Assembly (NCBI GenBank): GCA_020073395.1
Contig: JAIQFF010000023.1
Location: 1-44,390 of the forward strand
DNA length: 44,390 nt
Direction of reading: 5' to 3'
From: Terriglobia bacterium
GTDB taxonomy: Bacteria; Acidobacteriota; Terriglobia; Terriglobales; Acidobacteriaceae
In this document: one piece after another, positions 8,081-16,604 of the stretch
Numbering within the stretch: the stretch's first letter is position 1
Layout: each line of letters starts with the position of its first letter
Made by a program: the position numbers and the translations under genes
The notes under the pieces: model-generated
Seen by the model: only the letters and a program-made list of their open reading frames with translations
The model's database searches: none
What the model was told of the DNA's origin: nothing

Positions 8081-9562
8081 ATGCGCGTGTGTGGAATTCT
8101 TCTGGTTCTTGTGACGTACCTGCTCGCGCCTTTCTCTCCAGGGCAGACCCAATCGACCGATGCCATTACCGCCGCATTGCGTGCGCGGGAATTCGATCGG
8201 GCGGTCGAGTTGGGCCGGTCCGCACTGCAGAAGTTTCCGGGTGACTCGCGTCTGTGGACCCTGCAAGGTATCGCCCTGGCCAATCTGCACCATGACAAAG
8301 AGGCGCTGGCGGCATTTCAGAAAGCGCTGAAATTATCTCCCGATGCCGTCGCTGCCCTTGCCGGCGCCGCGCAAATCCAGTACGAGGCCAATAGTCCGGA
8401 AGCGATGCCGCTGCTTAAACACGTGCTGAAGTTGCATCCGGCGGAGCCGACCGCTCATGCCATGCTGGCCGTCCTGGAATTTCGCCAGCACAATTGCACG
8501 GAGGCGGTCAGCCATTTCGAGGCGGCCGGCCCTCTGCTTGATTCGCAACCGGATGCGCAGAACGCCTACGGAACGTGTCTGGTCCGATTGCGCCGGTTCG
8601 ACGTGGCCACCAAAGTATTTGAACGAGCGTTGGCGGCTAACCCCGATAATCCGCACCAGCGCCTGCTGATGGCCGCGAGTCAACTGATGGCGCATGAGCC
8701 CCAGGAGGCCATCGCAACCCTGCAGCCTCTGATCGCGTCAGGCCGAGCGGATGCGCGCTCCATGGAACTGGCTTCCAGTGCCTATGAAGATGCCGGCGAC
8801 ACGCCAAATGCAGTCAGCGCGCTGCGCCAGGCCATTCTGCTGGATCCGCACAATCCCAATCTTTATATCGATTTTGCCAATCTCTCGATGAACCACCAGT
8901 CCTTTCAGGTGGGCATCAATGTGGTCACCGATGGCATCGGCCTCCAGCCGAAAACGCCTTCGCTTTACCTGGCGCGAGGCGTTCTCTACGTGCAGCTCGC
9001 TGACTACGAAAAAGCCGAAGCTGACTTCGAGACGGCACATCAGTTGGATCCGGGCCAATCACTCAGTTCGGCCGCTCAGGGACTGGTAGCAGCGCAGCAG
9101 AACGACCTCGACCGGGCACTGGGCGCGGTGCAGAGCAAGCTGGCCCGAAAACCCGACGACGCCTATTTGCTGTACCTGCAAGCGGACTTTCTGGCGCAGA
9201 AAGGCGCCGAGCCGAACACTCCTGAATTCCAGACCGCCATGCAGTCGGCGAAAAAAGCGGTGGCGTTGCAGCCGGCAATGGGCGACGCGCGAGTCGTCCT
9301 GGCGAAAATGTACATGCAATCCGGCAAATATCAGGATGCCGCTGCAGAGTGCCGGAAGGCTTTGGAGATCAACCCGAAAGATCAAACGGCGGTGTATCGG
9401 CTGATCCAGGCGCTGCGTAAAACCGGCGACCAGAAAGAGCTTCCCGATCTGCTGAAACGACTGGCAGAGCTTCGCAAGCTGGCGGCCAAGGAAGAAGGCG
9501 AACGGAACCGCTACAGATTGGTGGAAGGAGATTCCCAGCCTGCCGACACCAACCAGCCCTGA
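8081..9562 (+). CDS. Secreted tetratricopeptide repeat protein
   Basis: A 493-residue protein built of TPR units across most of its length (patterns such as AAFQKALKLSPDA, VFERALAANPDN, AIATLQPL, ECRKALEINPKD). The start at 8081 gives a clean signal peptide (MRVCGILLVLVTYLLAPF). The frame is open back to a GTG at 7991, directly behind the previous stop, but that start would bury the signal. Neither start has a strong ribosome binding site. TPR proteins are protein-protein scaffolds. Next to a CRTAC1 protein and a TonB receptor it probably sits in the periplasm or outer envelope. Co-transcription with the upstream GH127 gene is likely from the 90-bp gap. Confidence 0.8.
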   Translation: MRVCGILLVLVTYLLAPFSPGQTQSTDAITAALRAREFDRAVELGRSALQKFPGDSRLWTLQGIALANLHHDKEALAAFQKALKLSPDAVAALAGAAQIQYEANSPEAMPLLKHVLKLHPAEPTAHAMLAVLEFRQHNCTEAVSHFEAAGPLLDSQPDAQNAYGTCLVRLRRFDVATKVFERALAANPDNPHQRLLMAASQLMAHEPQEAIATLQPLIASGRADARSMELASSAYEDAGDTPNAVSALRQAILLDPHNPNLYIDFANLSMNHQSFQVGINVVTDGIGLQPKTPSLYLARGVLYVQLADYEKAEADFETAHQLDPGQSLSSAAQGLVAAQQNDLDRALGAVQSKLARKPDDAYLLYLQADFLAQKGAEPNTPEFQTAMQSAKKAVALQPAMGDARVVLAKMYMQSGKYQDAAAECRKALEINPKDQTAVYRLIQALRKTGDQKELPDLLKRLAELRKLAAKEEGERNRYRLVEGDSQPADTNQP

Positions 9563-9658
9563 CCAATTGCACCTGATCCGTCATTCATGCAAACATTTCC
9601 CCCTGGAATAATTTCAGGAATTCGCACGCGCTGATTTCTAAAGGACCTGTTTTTTGCC

Positions 9659-11431
9659 ATGAACTTCTCCCGCCGCACATTTGGGCGACTCATTCTGGGC
9701 TCGACGATTTCGGCGGCGACCGAGAGACTTCTGGCGCAGGGGGTTGCCACCCATACCGCTAAGCCGTTGGCGCGCCCGGCCCCTTCCGGGCGTCCCTTCA
9801 ACGCGCACTTTGTCGATGTGGCGGCCAGCGCCGGCCTGACCGAGCCAACGATTTACGGCGGGGTCGAAAGCAAGAAATACATCCTCGAAGCCACGGGCTG
9901 CGGCTGCGCTTTTATCGACTATGACAACGACGGCTGGATGGATATTTTCATCCTCTCGGGAACGCGACTGGAAGGAGCGCCGCCGGGCACGACCAACCGC
10001 CTGTATAAGAACAATCGCGATGGCACCTTCACCGATGTCACCGAAAAGGCGGGACTCACGGCGGTAGGGTGGGCGTCGGCGGTGTGCGTGGGTGACTACA
10101 ATAACGACGGTTTCGAAGATCTCTTTTGCACTTACTTCGGGCAAAACCGGTTGTACCGCAACAATGGCGACGGAACTTTTACCGACGTTACCAAGGCGGC
10201 GGGACTGTGGACCGAGCAGACGCGATGGGGCGCGGGCTGCAGTTTCCTCGATTACAATCGGGACGGGCATCTGGATCTCTTTGTTTCCAATTATGTTCGA
10301 TTCTCTTTTGAGCACGCCCCAACACCCGGAGAAAACGTGAACTGCAACTGGAAAGGAATTCCAGTGGAGTGCGGTCCGCGCGGGTTGCCTACGGGAAGGC
10401 ATTCGCTCTACCGCAACAATGGCGATGGAACATTTGCCGACGTCAGCCAGCAGGCCGGAATCGCGGCCGCAACTGAGAGTTATGGCATGACCGTTGTAGC
10501 CGCGGACTTCGACGAAGACGGTTGGCCCGATATTTACGTCGCGTGCGATTCCACTCCGAGTCTGCTCTTCATGAACAACCATGACGGCACCTTCCGCGAA
10601 GAGGGGGTCATGCGGGGCGTGGCGTTGAGCGACGATGGCGCGGAGCAGGCTGGCATGGGTCTGGGCGTTGGAGATTATGATCTGGATGGCCATCTCGACT
10701 TATTCAAGACCCACTTCGCCGACGATGCCAATGGCCTCTATCACAACGATGGCAAAGGCAATTTCGACGACGTCACGCGCTTCTCACGGATTGGAGTGGA
10801 AACCCGCTACATCTGCTGGGGGGCCGGCATCGTCGATCTCGACAACGACGGTTATCCTGACTTGTTCATGGTGAGCGGAAGCGTATATCCGGAGGTCGAG
10901 CGTAAGTTGCCGCAGTACGCCAACAAGAATCCGAGGTCGGTGTTTCGCAATCTGGGGAACGGCACTTTCGAAGAACTCGGAGAAGAGGCCGGTCCCGGGG
11001 TGGCGGAGGCACATTGCAGCCGGGGTTGCGCGTTCGGGGATTTTGACAACGACGGTGATGTCGACATCCTGATTGTCAATCTGAATGAACCGCCATCGCT
11101 GCTGCGCAATGACCTGAAGGGAAATCAGAACTGGATCAAAGTAAAACTGGAAGGAGTCAAATCCAACCGCAGCGCGATCGGGGCCAGGGTGCTGGTACGC
11201 TACGGCGGCAAGGTGCAGGCGCAGGCAGTGTTGAGCCAGTCCAGTTTCTATTCGTCGAACGATCCTCGCCTGCATTTCGGACTTGGGGCGTCCAAAACTG
11301 CTGACATCGAAGTGCACTGGCCGAATGGATTGGTAGAGCAATTCCCTGGGATAAAGTCCAACCAGTGGCTCAAGCTTCGCGAAGGAAGCGGCGCCGGGCC
11401 AACGGCCGGTAAGGGCGCAAAAGCAAGATAA
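9659..11431 (+). CDS. CRTAC1 family protein: FG-GAP/VCBS repeats plus ASPIC/UnbV domain
   Basis: A 590-residue protein with a twin-arginine type signal (SRRTFGRLILGS, end near LLAQG). Seven calcium-binding loops of the form DxDxDGxxD are visible (for example DYDNDGWMD, DYNNDGFED, DFDEDGWPD, DFDNDGDVD), spaced as in a seven-bladed beta-propeller. The C-terminus is an ASPIC/UnbV domain (GARVLVRYGG, LHFGLG, VHWPNG). Such proteins are extracytoplasmic and are often paired with TPR proteins and TonB receptors in Acidobacteriota; a role in glycan binding or handling is likely but unproven. It lies 96 bp behind the TPR gene in the same direction. Confidence 0.88.
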   Translation: MNFSRRTFGRLILGSTISAATERLLAQGVATHTAKPLARPAPSGRPFNAHFVDVAASAGLTEPTIYGGVESKKYILEATGCGCAFIDYDNDGWMDIFILSGTRLEGAPPGTTNRLYKNNRDGTFTDVTEKAGLTAVGWASAVCVGDYNNDGFEDLFCTYFGQNRLYRNNGDGTFTDVTKAAGLWTEQTRWGAGCSFLDYNRDGHLDLFVSNYVRFSFEHAPTPGENVNCNWKGIPVECGPRGLPTGRHSLYRNNGDGTFADVSQQAGIAAATESYGMTVVAADFDEDGWPDIYVACDSTPSLLFMNNHDGTFREEGVMRGVALSDDGAEQAGMGLGVGDYDLDGHLDLFKTHFADDANGLYHNDGKGNFDDVTRFSRIGVETRYICWGAGIVDLDNDGYPDLFMVSGSVYPEVERKLPQYANKNPRSVFRNLGNGTFEELGEEAGPGVAEAHCSRGCAFGDFDNDGDVDILIVNLNEPPSLLRNDLKGNQNWIKVKLEGVKSNRSAIGARVLVRYGGKVQAQAVLSQSSFYSSNDPRLHFGLGASKTADIEVHWPNGLVEQFPGIKSNQWLKLREGSGAGPTAGKGAKAR

Positions 11432-11522
11432 GGTGGGATTTAATATCCAAGTCAACGATTACTTCGATTGACCGCTCCGCAGAAGACCTCGATTTAACAA
11501 TCCCTCGAAAACTAAAAAAATC

Positions 11523-11585
11523 TTGACAGTTTCGATAGTCCAGCGCTATAAGTCTTTTCCATTAGATGAGAAAACGTTTACTGAC
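11523..11585 (+). promoter_or_regulatory. Promoter and LacI-like operator of the TonB receptor gene
   Basis: TTGACA (11523-11528), 18 bp, then TATAAG (11547-11552) form a strong sigma-70 promoter with a start expected near 11559. The operator AGAAAACGTTTACTGAC (11569-11585) lies about 10 bp downstream, where a bound repressor would block elongation. A possible ATG at 11566 would overlap this operator, so I place the gene start at 11629. Confidence 0.75.
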
Positions 11586-11628
11586 CCTGCGGGGAACGTT
11601 TCGAAAGCTTTGCCACCGGGAGGATTCA

Positions 11629-14600
11629 ATGTCGTCCAGGTCAACCGTCAGCTTCTACGTCGTTTTTGTCGCAGCCACGCTCTTGTTCTTTAGTTCCGCC
11701 GCGCTGGCACAGTTCACTGCCAGCATTCAGGGCGTCGTGCAAGATCCGAGCGGAGCGGGACTGGCCGGCGCCAGGGTGAACCTGGTAAACAACGCAACCC
11801 ACGTGACCACCACGACCGCGGCGGATGGCTCGGGAAACTACCATTTTGGCAGTCTCGCGCCGGGCTCCTACAGTGTGACCGCCGAGGCTTCCGGCTTTGC
11901 CAAGTCCCAGGTCGATGTGACCTTGCTGACGGAACAGAACTTGAGCGTACCCATCACGCTGAAGGTGGGCTCGATATCCGAGGCGGTGAACGTCACGGCC
12001 GAGGCTCCTGTCGTCGATACCTCGGACAGCCGCACGCAGCTCACGCTCGAGAACCAAACGGTGGCGCAGCTGCCGGTTGTCGGCCGCAACCTGGTCACCT
12101 TGGTAACGCTGGCGCCCGGAGTTTCTGGTTTGGGAACCAGCGCGACCGGCAGTCCCGGGTCGGGAGTGGACAATTTCTCCACTGAAGAGCAGGTGGACGC
12201 CAGCGCCAACGGTCAGGGCCAGAACAACAACCAATACGTGGTGGATGGGCTGGACGTGACCAGTGGCATTCGCCAGGGCGTCCTGAATCTAACCCCCCAG
12301 CCCGATTCCATCCAGGAAACCAGCATTCAGGTCAACACGTTTTCGAGCGAGTACAGCCGCGCCGCCGGCTTGCAGACCATTTTTACCACCAGATCCGGTA
12401 CGGACCAGTACCATGGCTCGGCTTCGGATTATTTCAATTACCAGGGGTGGTTCGCGCGGCAGTACTTCTCAGGTCCCTACCTGCCCTTCCATTCCAACAA
12501 CATGAGCTTCACTTTTGGGGGCCCGGTAATTCCTGGCAATCACCATCTGTTCGGATACTTCGCGGTCGAACCGTTGCGCTCTTCTCAGAGCACAAACGGA
12601 TCGGTGACCTTCGCAGATCCCCAGTTCACGGCCTTTGCGCAAACAACCTATCCGAACACGGTGGGCACACATCTGCTCACAACGTACTTGCCCGCAAATG
12701 TGTCTGGCGTGGCCGTCTCGCAAACTGCGCAACAGATTTTCGGCAGCGGCGCGGGTGGATGCGGCACGACGGCAGGGCAGAACGGAGTACCTTGCGACCT
12801 GCCCATGATTGATTCCGGGTCGTTCGGCGCTACACAAATACGCAACGGCACGCAGTATTTTGCCCGTCTGGACACCGTCTTCAAGAGTGACCGAGTCTAC
12901 GCCAGCATGTTCAGGACGCTGCTGACCAGCGGTGCGGCCTCGGCTATGCCGCAGTTCTCCGCCTTAAACCCCACCTGGCAAATTGCAGGGCAATTAAACT
13001 GGACACACACGTTCTCTTCCACGACCTTGAACGCAGCCTCCGTCGGCATGAGCCGGGTAGAAGGCCTTCTGGGCAGCGGAGCCAAGGACTACACGGTCCC
13101 TTCGGTTTCCGTGAACGGCATCAACGTGGATTCGGGTCAGGCTTTCGGAGTAGGTTTCGCGCAAGGAGATTTCATTCAGCATAACTATCACTGGCGCGAC
13201 GTCCTGACTCACGTTAAGGGAGCACACACCCTGAAGTTTGGCTATGAAGGCTGGTATGGCGACGATGTGGAACCCTTCGAAGGACCGTGGTCGCAGCCGA
13301 AATTTGCCTTCGACAACCTGTTGAAGCTGGCTCAGGATGCGCCCACCAACGAGAACGGGATCATGTACGATCCCGCGACCGGCCAGCAAAAATTGTGGAA
13401 CTGGGATGCGGCCTCCCGAACTTTTGGACTTTTTGTGGAAGACACCTGGAAGGCAAGGAAGAACCTCACCCTGACCCTGGGCTTGCGCTATGACGACAGC
13501 GGCAACCCGTGGTCCAAGAGTGACACAACCGTGTTTGGAAACTTCTATCTGGGCACGGGCACGACCATTCAGGAGCAAATCGCGAACGGCTACGCCAAGC
13601 CCACCCACAATGCCTTGCTGCATTCGGTCAACAACCTGTTCAGTCCTCGCATCGGCGTTGCCTGGGACCCCACCGGACGAGGCGACTGGGCGGTGCGCGG
13701 CGGCTTCGGTATCTACAACAACTGGCTGACGCAGGCGAACGTCCAGGAAGAATTCCGGGGCAGTCCTCCCGGGTTGGTCTTGCCGACGTTCTTTGCAGGT
13801 GGAACCGCGACCGCGGACGCTCCGATTTTTGTTCTCGGAAACAGTGACAAGCCGCCGTTTGGGTTTACCTTCCCGACGTTCCAGGGCGGGCTTAACGCGC
13901 AAGGGGGAGTCCCGGGCACTGGTTTCGCCATCGGCGGTATCAACCCACTATTGAAATCACCAAAATCGAATATATGGTCTGCTACCGTAGAGCGAAGGCT
14001 CGGGAACAACTTTGCCGCGAGCGTGGGCTATTCCGGCTCCCATTCCTACAATATCGTCGACAACGGCAATGCCAACGGTATTGTCAGCTATGGTGTCGAC
14101 ATCAACAATTTTGCTGGCGACCTGATCGTCAACGAGAGCAAGGTTCCCACCCGGCTCAATCCCAGCTTTGGTGCGATTACCTACAGCGACAACACCCGCT
14201 ACGCCAACTACAATGGCGTGTACTTTGATGTTCGAGGGCACTTTTCACGCGGGTTCGTGGATGCTTCTTACACTCGCTCCCGGTCGCAGGACGATGCCCA
14301 GGCGTACCCCGAACCCCTAAATCCTTCGCGGTTTTATGGGCCGTCGCTGCAAGATGTCCCGAACCGCTTCTCCCTCAGTTTCAACTATCAACTGAAGGGC
14401 CTGAATGACGGTAAAGGAGCGGTCGGCGTTGTGACTGGCGGCTGGGGAATCAGCGGTACCAGCATCTTCCAGTCCGGTTATCCACTGACGGTTTCGAATA
14501 GAAATTCCTATCAGCCGGTGTGTGGGGACACTTCACCAACCGCCGCCCCTTGTCCATCGTTTGCCAACCCGGCTGTTGGCTACGCTCCTGGGAGCGGTGA

Positions 14601-14970
14601 CTACAACGCTGACGGAAACAATTTCGATTACCCGGACGCAGCCAACTACAAGCAGGGAACCTCTCGCAGTGCGTTTCTCACTGGGGCTATCTCTCGGGGC
14701 CAATTCTCCAATCCCACTTTCGGTTCAGAGGGCAATGAGAAGGTGAACCAGTTCCGCGGGCCGAACTTTGCGGAAACCGACATCAACTTCTACAAGGACA
14801 CTCACATCACCGAAAGGGTCAACTTCCAATTCCGGTTTGAGGTTTTCAATCTCTTCAACCGGGCAAACCTGTCAAACCCAGATACCAACTTGCCAGACGG
14901 AAATTTCGGCAAAGCGACGGCAGCTCGCATCCCCAGATACTGGCAACTGGGAGGCAAGATTTCGTTCTGA
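11629..14970 (+). CDS. TonB-dependent receptor with carboxypeptidase-regulatory-like N-terminal domain
   Basis: A 1113-residue outer-membrane receptor. The start at 11629 has GGGAGG upstream and gives a normal signal peptide (cleavage near ALAQ, residue 28). Residues about 30-115 are a carboxypeptidase-regulatory-like beta-sandwich (GVVQDPSGAGLAGA, YHFGSLAPGSYSVTAEA). A plug domain follows (QLPVVGRNLVTLVTLAPGV, NNNQYVVDGLDVT), then a long beta-barrel ending in the aromatic terminal strand (QLGGKISF). This is the large receptor type abundant in Acidobacteriota, thought to import oligosaccharides or other large substrates. It shares the LacI-like operator with the GH127 and GH31 genes, so its likely cargo is the glycan they degrade. 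A terminator hairpin follows the stop. Confidence 0.93.
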   Translation: MSSRSTVSFYVVFVAATLLFFSSAALAQFTASIQGVVQDPSGAGLAGARVNLVNNATHVTTTTAADGSGNYHFGSLAPGSYSVTAEASGFAKSQVDVTLLTEQNLSVPITLKVGSISEAVNVTAEAPVVDTSDSRTQLTLENQTVAQLPVVGRNLVTLVTLAPGVSGLGTSATGSPGSGVDNFSTEEQVDASANGQGQNNNQYVVDGLDVTSGIRQGVLNLTPQPDSIQETSIQVNTFSSEYSRAAGLQTIFTTRSGTDQYHGSASDYFNYQGWFARQYFSGPYLPFHSNNMSFTFGGPVIPGNHHLFGYFAVEPLRSSQSTNGSVTFADPQFTAFAQTTYPNTVGTHLLTTYLPANVSGVAVSQTAQQIFGSGAGGCGTTAGQNGVPCDLPMIDSGSFGATQIRNGTQYFARLDTVFKSDRVYASMFRTLLTSGAASAMPQFSALNPTWQIAGQLNWTHTFSSTTLNAASVGMSRVEGLLGSGAKDYTVPSVSVNGINVDSGQAFGVGFAQGDFIQHNYHWRDVLTHVKGAHTLKFGYEGWYGDDVEPFEGPWSQPKFAFDNLLKLAQDAPTNENGIMYDPATGQQKLWNWDAASRTFGLFVEDTWKARKNLTLTLGLRYDDSGNPWSKSDTTVFGNFYLGTGTTIQEQIANGYAKPTHNALLHSVNNLFSPRIGVAWDPTGRGDWAVRGGFGIYNNWLTQANVQEEFRGSPPGLVLPTFFAGGTATADAPIFVLGNSDKPPFGFTFPTFQGGLNAQGGVPGTGFAIGGINPLLKSPKSNIWSATVERRLGNNFAASVGYSGSHSYNIVDNGNANGIVSYGVDINNFAGDLIVNESKVPTRLNPSFGAITYSDNTRYANYNGVYFDVRGHFSRGFVDASYTRSRSQDDAQAYPEPLNPSRFYGPSLQDVPNRFSLSFNYQLKGLNDGKGAVGVVTGGWGISGTSIFQSGYPLTVSNRNSYQPVCGDTSPTAAPCPSFANPAVGYAPGSGDYNADGNNFDYPDAANYKQGTSRSAFLTGAISRGQFSNPTFGSEGNEKVNQFRGPNFAETDINFYKDTHITERVNFQFRFEVFNLFNRANLSNPDTNLPDGNFGKATAARIPRYWQLGGKISF

Positions 14971-15008
14971 GTTGCAGTTCTGAGTGGGTGAAGACCGGCC
15001 AAGAGACG

Positions 15009-15041
15009 CGGCCCGCTTCGTATGAAGCGGGCCGGTTTCTT
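15009..15041 (+). terminator. Rho-independent type terminator after the TonB receptor gene
   Basis: An 11-bp stem CGGCCCGCTTC / GAAGCGGGCCG with a 4-base loop spans 15009-15034 and is followed by GTTTCTTT. The stem is strong and the T-tract is short and interrupted. It sits about 40 bp past the receptor stop. Confidence 0.7.
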
Positions 15042-15061
15042 TGTGGGTCAGAGGTCGCCGC

Positions 15062-15145
15062 TTAACTCTTCGCCATGCGCTGCAACACCTGGCAGCGATT
15101 CCATTTTCCAGTCATGAGGCGTGCTCGAAGAGGGCGCTCACTCAG
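15062..15145 (-). pseudogene. Relic of a GH31 gene 5' end (start, Tat signal and upstream leader)
   Basis: On the minus strand, 15115-15071 nearly repeats the start of the intact GH31 gene at 3621. The ATG, MTGKWNRCQVLQRMA and the preceding CGCCTC are recognisable, and similarity continues about 30 bp upstream (CTGA.TGAG and CGAG.ACGCCTC). The twin-arginine pair has become Arg-Cys, and a stop is reached after 17 codons. Nothing of the catalytic domain remains. It is best explained as the remains of a duplicated GH31 gene, now inverted and 11.5 kb away. Confidence 0.65.
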
Positions 15146-15350
15146 CATGATCGATAGCATCGTAGCCTGCCCTCGGGCAAGCGTGTACTCGCATCTGCAG
15201 CAGGGCACGTGTGTCGGCACCGCAGATTTCTGGGAAGAATGCTTCGTAACCAGGTATTCTCAGCGGCATTTTGGGAAGGGGATATCTCGCCCTGCCCGTT
15301 CGGTTGCGGCGTATACAGCAACTGCGAGGGCCATGATTTCACGGGCTGGG

Positions 15351-16274
15351 CTATTTCGCCATCGACATGGCGTAGCTGGCCACGGCGAGGGGCCGGTGGC
15401 GCAACACATCTGCGATGAGTTTTTGCGTCTCCTTCAGCTCCGGGCCGTCCAATTCCAACCGGGGCGGGCGCACGCGAGCATTTCCGGCCCCACATTCCAT
15501 CTGTACCAGTTTGATGAGTTGGACGAAGTTGGGCAGCGTATCCAGTCGCAGCAAGGGCAGAAACCAGTGATAGAGCGGCAAGGCCTGCTCGCGCTGTCCG
15601 TTCATCGCGTACTCGAACAGCGCCACCGATTCACGAGGCAGAGCGTTGGCCAGTCCTGCAATCCAACCCGTGGCCCCCACTGCAATTGCCTCCACGATCG
15701 CGTCATCCACGCCAACTAACACCTCCAACCGGTTGCCGAGCAGAGCCCGGATGGCGGCCACACGCCGGACGTCGGCGCTGGATTCCTTCACCGCCGCGAA
15801 ATTTTCGTATTCCGCCGCCAATTCCTGAATCTGCCCGGGAAGGAAGTCAGTCCCATACGCGATCGGATTGTTGTAGAGCATGCAGGAAAGAGCACTGGCC
15901 GCGAATACAGCGGAAACATGGGCCTTCATCTCCCGCCAATTGCCTTGATACACGTAAGGCGGGAGAACCATCAAAGCATCGCATCCTTCATCTTCGGCAG
16001 CTTTCGCCAGCGACACCGCTTCCGAGGTAGACAGCGACGAAACTGCCGCCACGACCGGCCCACGCCCATCCGCCGCCCGGACGCATGTTCGCAGAATTTG
16101 ACGCTTTTCCTCAAAGGAGAGCGTTGCACCTTCTCCGAGGGATCCGAGCGAAACCAGGCCGGTGCAGCCATTTTCCAGGAGCCAGCGGCAGTGGCCGGCT
16201 ATGAAATCGTGATCGACGCGCAATTGCGCGTCAAAGCAGGTTGTCATCGCGGGCATCACGCCCTTCCACTTCAT
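15351..16274 (-). CDS. Dihydrodipicolinate synthase/N-acetylneuraminate lyase family protein
   Basis: A 307-residue Schiff-base TIM barrel, the usual family length. Visible signatures are GSLGEG (residues 44-49, in place of GTTGE), YNNP with Tyr134, and AVKESS with the Schiff-base Lys163. The start at 16274 has AGGAGA upstream; a much longer frame running to 16748 would overlap the GntR gene and is not used. Family members include DHDPS, KDG aldolase, L-2-keto-3-deoxyarabonate dehydratase and hydroxyproline-pathway deaminase. Placement in an arabinosidase island beside a GntR/FCD regulator suggests a catabolic 2-keto-3-deoxy-sugar-acid enzyme, possibly L-KDA dehydratase. The exact reaction is inference. 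It is transcribed divergently from the regulator. Confidence 0.85.
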   Translation of the reverse strand: MKWKGVMPAMTTCFDAQLRVDHDFIAGHCRWLLENGCTGLVSLGSLGEGATLSFEEKRQILRTCVRAADGRGPVVAAVSSLSTSEAVSLAKAAEDEGCDALMVLPPYVYQGNWREMKAHVSAVFAASALSCMLYNNPIAYGTDFLPGQIQELAAEYENFAAVKESSADVRRVAAIRALLGNRLEVLVGVDDAIVEAIAVGATGWIAGLANALPRESVALFEYAMNGQREQALPLYHWFLPLLRLDTLPNFVQLIKLVQMECGAGNARVRPPRLELDGPELKETQKLIADVLRHRPLAVASYAMSMAK

Positions 16275-16604
16275 TGCGTTGTCTCCTGTCGGCAGGTTCG
16301 GTTCTGATCCGGGGCCCAAGCCTGTGTTCCCCGACTCTCCAGCTTGCTCGCAAAACGGGCTCCGAATCAGCCGGCAATTCGCGCTCGTTAGGGACGAACT
16401 GGGACCGGCGCCTGACTTATGTATACAATATCCTGCTTTTCCCGGCCTGCCAATTTCTTCTGGCATTCCGCGGCGGCCACGCAACCCCTGAGGTTGCGTA
16501 CTCCCCGTAGAATCAGTAGGATGTCTTCGGCTCGGATTCAATTTGGCGGCATCAGGTGGTTGCGGCGTGGTCGGAGGTCGCAGGGCGAGAATTGGATGTA
16601 AGGC
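16275..16604. other. Divergent control region between the DHDPS-like and GntR genes
   Basis: This 330-bp region carries an operator-like site at 16420-16434 and possible promoter elements for the minus-strand gene (TATACA overlapping the operator). I see no gene in it. Confidence 0.5.
16420..16434. promoter_or_regulatory. GntR-type operator-like site upstream of the DHDPS-like gene
   Basis: TGTATACAATATCCT contains the perfect palindrome TGTATACA (16420-16427), a form typical of GntR/FCD operators. It matches the palindrome upstream of the decayed TonB gene (17546-17560) in 12 of 15 positions. It overlaps a -10-like TATACA on the minus strand about 150 bp before the DHDPS-like start. The nearby GntR gene is the obvious candidate regulator. 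Confidence 0.55.

Noticed and set aside
9638-10693. 351-codon minus-strand frame opposite the CRTAC1 gene
   Set aside because: It mirrors the repeated calcium-loop codons of the real gene; its translation is a repetitive shadow.
11566-11628. Earlier ATG for the TonB receptor
   Set aside because: It lies about at the transcription start and overlaps the operator, and the signal peptide fits the ATG at 11629, which has GGGAGG.
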